64,000 bases of DNA from CAYQDF01 sp964416175. GTDB lineage: Bacteria; Chloroflexota; Anaerolineae; Anaerolineales; UBA4823. Location: NCBI GenBank assembly GCA_964416175.1, contig CAYQDF010000004.1:1-64000 (forward strand), in the 5' to 3' direction. Positions within the stretch are counted from its first letter, which is position 1. The number at the start of each line of letters is the position of its first letter. Under the pieces are notes generated by a model. It was not told the origin of the DNA and did no database searches. It saw nothing but the letters and a program-made list of their open reading frames with translations. The translations under genes were made by a program, and so were the position numbers. Positions 61,739 through 64,000 of the stretch are shown piece by piece.

Positions 61739-62719
61739 ATGTCTGTCATCTCCATGAAAGCCTTGCTGGAGAGCGGGGTACATTTCGGGCACCGCACCCA
61801 TAAGTGGCACCCGGCTATGAAACCCTACATCTTCACAGAACGCAACGGCATCCACATCATCGACCTGCAGAAAACCGCCAAAGCCATCGACCAGGCCTAC
61901 AATCTGGTGAGGGATACCGTAGCCGAGGGAGGGACGGTGCTTTTCGTCGGCACCAAGCGCCAGGCGCAGGACACGATTCGCGACGAAGCAACCCGCTGCG
62001 GCATGCCCTATGTGACGAATCGCTGGCTGGGTGGAATGCTCACCAACTGGCGCACTATGCGCCAGCGGATTAACGAACTGGACCGCCTCGAGCGCATGCG
62101 CGAAAAGGGTGAATTCAGCCTGATCACCAAGAAAGAAGCGTTGATCCTGGAGCGGAAGATTGAGCGCCTGGAAGTGCTCCTGGGCGGTATCCGCAAGATG
62201 GTTACCCTGCCCGACCTGCTCTTTGTCGTGGATGTCCTGCGCGAGTCGACCGCCATCCACGAGGCCAATCTCCTGGATATCCCGGTCGTCGCCCTGGTGG
62301 ACACCAACTGCGATCCGAGCAATGTGGATTACGTCATCCCTTCCAATGATGACGCCATCCGGGCGATCAAATTGTTGGTGGCCAAGATCGCAGACGCGGC
62401 CCTGGAAGGCCGGGCGCTGCACAAGGAAGAGGAAATCGAAGCGATTCCGGAAGGGCTGCCAATGGCGATCGCCGAAGAGCCTGAACTCTCGGACGAGGAG
62501 CTTCTGGGAGAGGCCACTCTGGCCAAGCTGCCCCCGCGCGGCAGGGGAGCTGAGGGCGAAGAAGAGATCGAATTGTTCGCCGAAGTAGCCGAAGAACTGG
62601 AAGATTTCGAGGCGGAGGAAGAAGAAGTTGAATCTGAGGATTTTGAATCCGTTGACGATGAATCAGAGGAATATCTTGACAAAGAGGACGTAACTGAAGA
62701 TGAATTATTCGAGGAGTAA
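61739..62719 (+). CDS. rpsB: Ribosomal protein S2 with long acidic tail
   Basis: A 326-residue S2 protein. The core (SMKALLESGVHFGHRTHKWHP, VTNRWLGGMLTNW, IPVVALVDTNCDP) ends near residue 225. About 95 extra residues follow, very rich in Glu and Asp. A normal S2 has about 240-260 residues. AAAGGAG precedes the ATG. It is the first gene of rpsB-tsf-pyrH. Confidence 0.95.
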   Translation: MSVISMKALLESGVHFGHRTHKWHPAMKPYIFTERNGIHIIDLQKTAKAIDQAYNLVRDTVAEGGTVLFVGTKRQAQDTIRDEATRCGMPYVTNRWLGGMLTNWRTMRQRINELDRLERMREKGEFSLITKKEALILERKIERLEVLLGGIRKMVTLPDLLFVVDVLRESTAIHEANLLDIPVVALVDTNCDPSNVDYVIPSNDDAIRAIKLLVAKIADAALEGRALHKEEEIEAIPEGLPMAIAEEPELSDEELLGEATLAKLPPRGRGAEGEEEIELFAEVAEELEDFEAEEEEVESEDFESVDDESEEYLDKEDVTEDELFEE

Positions 62720-62721
62720 TC

Positions 62722-63327
62722 ATGGCAGTCACTGCTGAACAGATCAAGCTCCTCCGGGCGGAAACCGGTGTGGGTGTTCTGGACTGCCGGGACGCGTTGG
62801 AGCAAAGCGGCGGAGATTTCGACAAGGCAGTCGAGATCTTGCGCGAAAAGGGCCTGGCGCTCGCAGCCAAGCGCGCCGGACGCGAAGCTTCAGAAGGGAT
62901 GCTGGAGCTGTATTCACATGGGAATGGACGGGTGGGCGTGATGGTGGAGGTCAACAGCGAGACCGATTTTGTCGCCCGGTCAGAACCCTTTCGGAAATTT
63001 GCTCACGAGATCGCCTTGCAGATCGCTGCGGCGGCACCGTCCTACATCAGCCCGGACGACGTTCCACCCGCCGTTCTGGAATACGAACGCGCCAAGGCCC
63101 GGCAGCTGGCTTTGGACGAGGGCAAACCCGAAGCTGTGATCGAGAAGATCGTCGACGGGCGGCTGGCAAAATTCTTCGACGAGACCTGCCTGCTGCGGCA
63201 GCAGTATATCCGCGATGAAGACCTCACTATCGAGCAGCTGCTGCACCAAACCATCGCTGCCATCGGCGAAAACATTGTCATCCGGCGGTTTGTTCGCTGG
63301 GAAGTCGGCGGGAATAACGCATCGTGA
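62722..63327 (+). CDS. tsf: Elongation factor Ts, short form
   Basis: A 201-residue EF-Ts, which recycles EF-Tu. The N-terminal UBA-like domain (IKLLRAETGVGVLDCRDAL) and the core (VEVNSETDFVARSEPF) are present. Proteins of about 280 residues are common elsewhere; the short form, as in Thermus, lacks one core subdomain. It begins two bases after rpsB. Confidence 0.94.
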   Translation: MAVTAEQIKLLRAETGVGVLDCRDALEQSGGDFDKAVEILREKGLALAAKRAGREASEGMLELYSHGNGRVGVMVEVNSETDFVARSEPFRKFAHEIALQIAAAAPSYISPDDVPPAVLEYERAKARQLALDEGKPEAVIEKIVDGRLAKFFDETCLLRQQYIRDEDLTIEQLLHQTIAAIGENIVIRRFVRWEVGGNNAS

Positions 63328-63335
63328 CCAACACG

Positions 63336-63361
63336 GAGAGCCAACCAGCTGGTTGGCTCTC
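63336..63361 (+). terminator. Palindromic hairpin between tsf and pyrH
   Basis: A 26-base perfect palindrome (GAGAGCCAACC with GGTTGGCTCTC) followed by TTACTATC. The U-tract is weak, so it may attenuate and not fully stop transcription into pyrH. Confidence 0.6.
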
Positions 63362-63406
63362 TTACTATCAAGGTGCTGAATTAAAAGATTTCTGGAGCGG
63401 GAACGT

Positions 63407-64000
63407 ATGGAAAACAATCTGAAATACCGACGCATCTTGCTCAAGCTCAGCGGGGAAGCCCTCTCCGGGCCACAAGACTTTGGGGTCGATCCTGCCCGAG
63501 CCGAGGATATCGCCGAACGAGTGGCAGAGGTCCGTCAGCTGGGTGTCGACGTGGCAATCGTGATCGGAGCCGGCAACCTCTGGCGCGGCCGCAGCGGGCT
63601 TGAGCGCGGCATGGACCGGGCGACCGCGGATTATATGGGGATGCTCGCCACGGTGATGAACGCCCTGGCCCTGATGGATGCCATGGAACGACTGGGTATG
63701 GTGACCCGTGTGCAATCCGCGATCGAAATGCACGCGGTCGCCGAACCGTACATCCGCCGCCGGGCGATCCGCCACCTCGAGAAAGGGCGCGTCGTGATCC
63801 TGGGTGGCGGAACCGGCAATCCTTATTTCTCCACAGACACTGCCGCGGCCCTGCGCGCGATGGAGATCGGTGCCGATGTGCTGATCAAAGCTACCAAGGT
63901 GGACGGTGTCTACGACTGCGATCCTCAGACCAATCCCAATGCCAGGCGCTTTGACACCCTGACGTACATGGAAACCATCAACCGCCGCCTGGAGGTCATG
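63407..64000 (+). CDS. pyrH: UMP kinase, 3' end outside window
   Basis: The first 198 codons of UMP kinase, which converts UMP to UDP. Starts MENNLKYRRILLKLSGEAL, followed by IVIGAGNLWRGRSG, DYMGMLATVMNALALMD and VVILGGGTGNPYFSTDTAA, all typical. About 40 residues are missing at the window end. Position after tsf is the common bacterial order. Confidence 0.93.
   Translation, partial: MENNLKYRRILLKLSGEALSGPQDFGVDPARAEDIAERVAEVRQLGVDVAIVIGAGNLWRGRSGLERGMDRATADYMGMLATVMNALALMDAMERLGMVTRVQSAIEMHAVAEPYIRRRAIRHLEKGRVVILGGGTGNPYFSTDTAAALRAMEIGADVLIKATKVDGVYDCDPQTNPNARRFDTLTYMETINRRLEVM

Overview
The window is a 64 kb piece of a GC-rich bacterial chromosome, probably a draft or metagenome assembly because ten Ns interrupt xseA at 47600-47609. 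Gene content suggests Chloroflexota, most likely Anaerolineae. The indications are an FMN riboswitch in front of a RibX/RibY-type riboflavin ABC transporter, a short EF-Ts, several membrane-anchored zinc-ribbon proteins and many multihaem c cytochromes made as lipoproteins. This assignment is inference from gene types; no marker gene was compared.

Layout. 0-6 kb: PIG-L deacetylase, D-2-hydroxyacid dehydrogenase, an XPB-N-domain protein, a diacylglycerol-kinase-family lipid kinase and a DUF429 protein. 6-13.6 kb: a plus-strand run of aldehyde dehydrogenase, both subunits of a GctAB/IpdAB-type CoA transferase, a CPBP protease, an LctP-type permease, a small membrane protein and galactokinase; its spacers carry a family of G-run repeats. 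13.6-22 kb: mutS2, an MFS transporter, a two-subunit class I fumarate hydratase, a kelch lipoprotein and a membrane sulfatase-fold protein. 22-33.7 kb (minus strand): a full System I cytochrome c maturation cluster (ccmE-F-H-G, a CcmI-like zinc-ribbon protein, a dihaem lipoprotein, ccmA-B-C-D), preceded by a NarX/NarL-type sensor kinase and response regulator. 34-39.4 kb (plus strand): three multihaem cytochromes with 8, 9 and 10 predicted haem sites. 39.5-43.5 kb: a zinc-ribbon membrane protein and the riboflavin ABC transporter under an FMN riboswitch. 43.6-48.7 kb: a compact 19-codon ORF/RNA unit, 3-hydroxyacyl-CoA dehydrogenase, thiolase, a HIT protein and xseA-zinc ribbon-xseB. 48.7-57.6 kb: murJ, cutA, a MacAB-type efflux operon and two tandem GltD-like flavoproteins behind CRP-like palindromes. 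57.8-64 kb: gyrA, a small membrane protein, birA and the start of the rpsB-tsf-pyrH operon, with pyrH cut by the window end.

How the genes fit together. The 22-39.4 kb block looks like one respiratory module. A membrane sensor pair sits beside the haem-attachment machinery, followed by a NapC-like membrane cytochrome, an octahaem lipoprotein on a collagen-like stalk and a decaheme lipoprotein built by internal duplication. Extracellular or cell-surface electron transfer is the simplest reading, but the acceptor cannot be told from sequence. The CcmE has a CxxxY haem-binding motif in place of HxxxY, and the NapC-like protein has two non-canonical haem sites (CX3CH and CX4CH).
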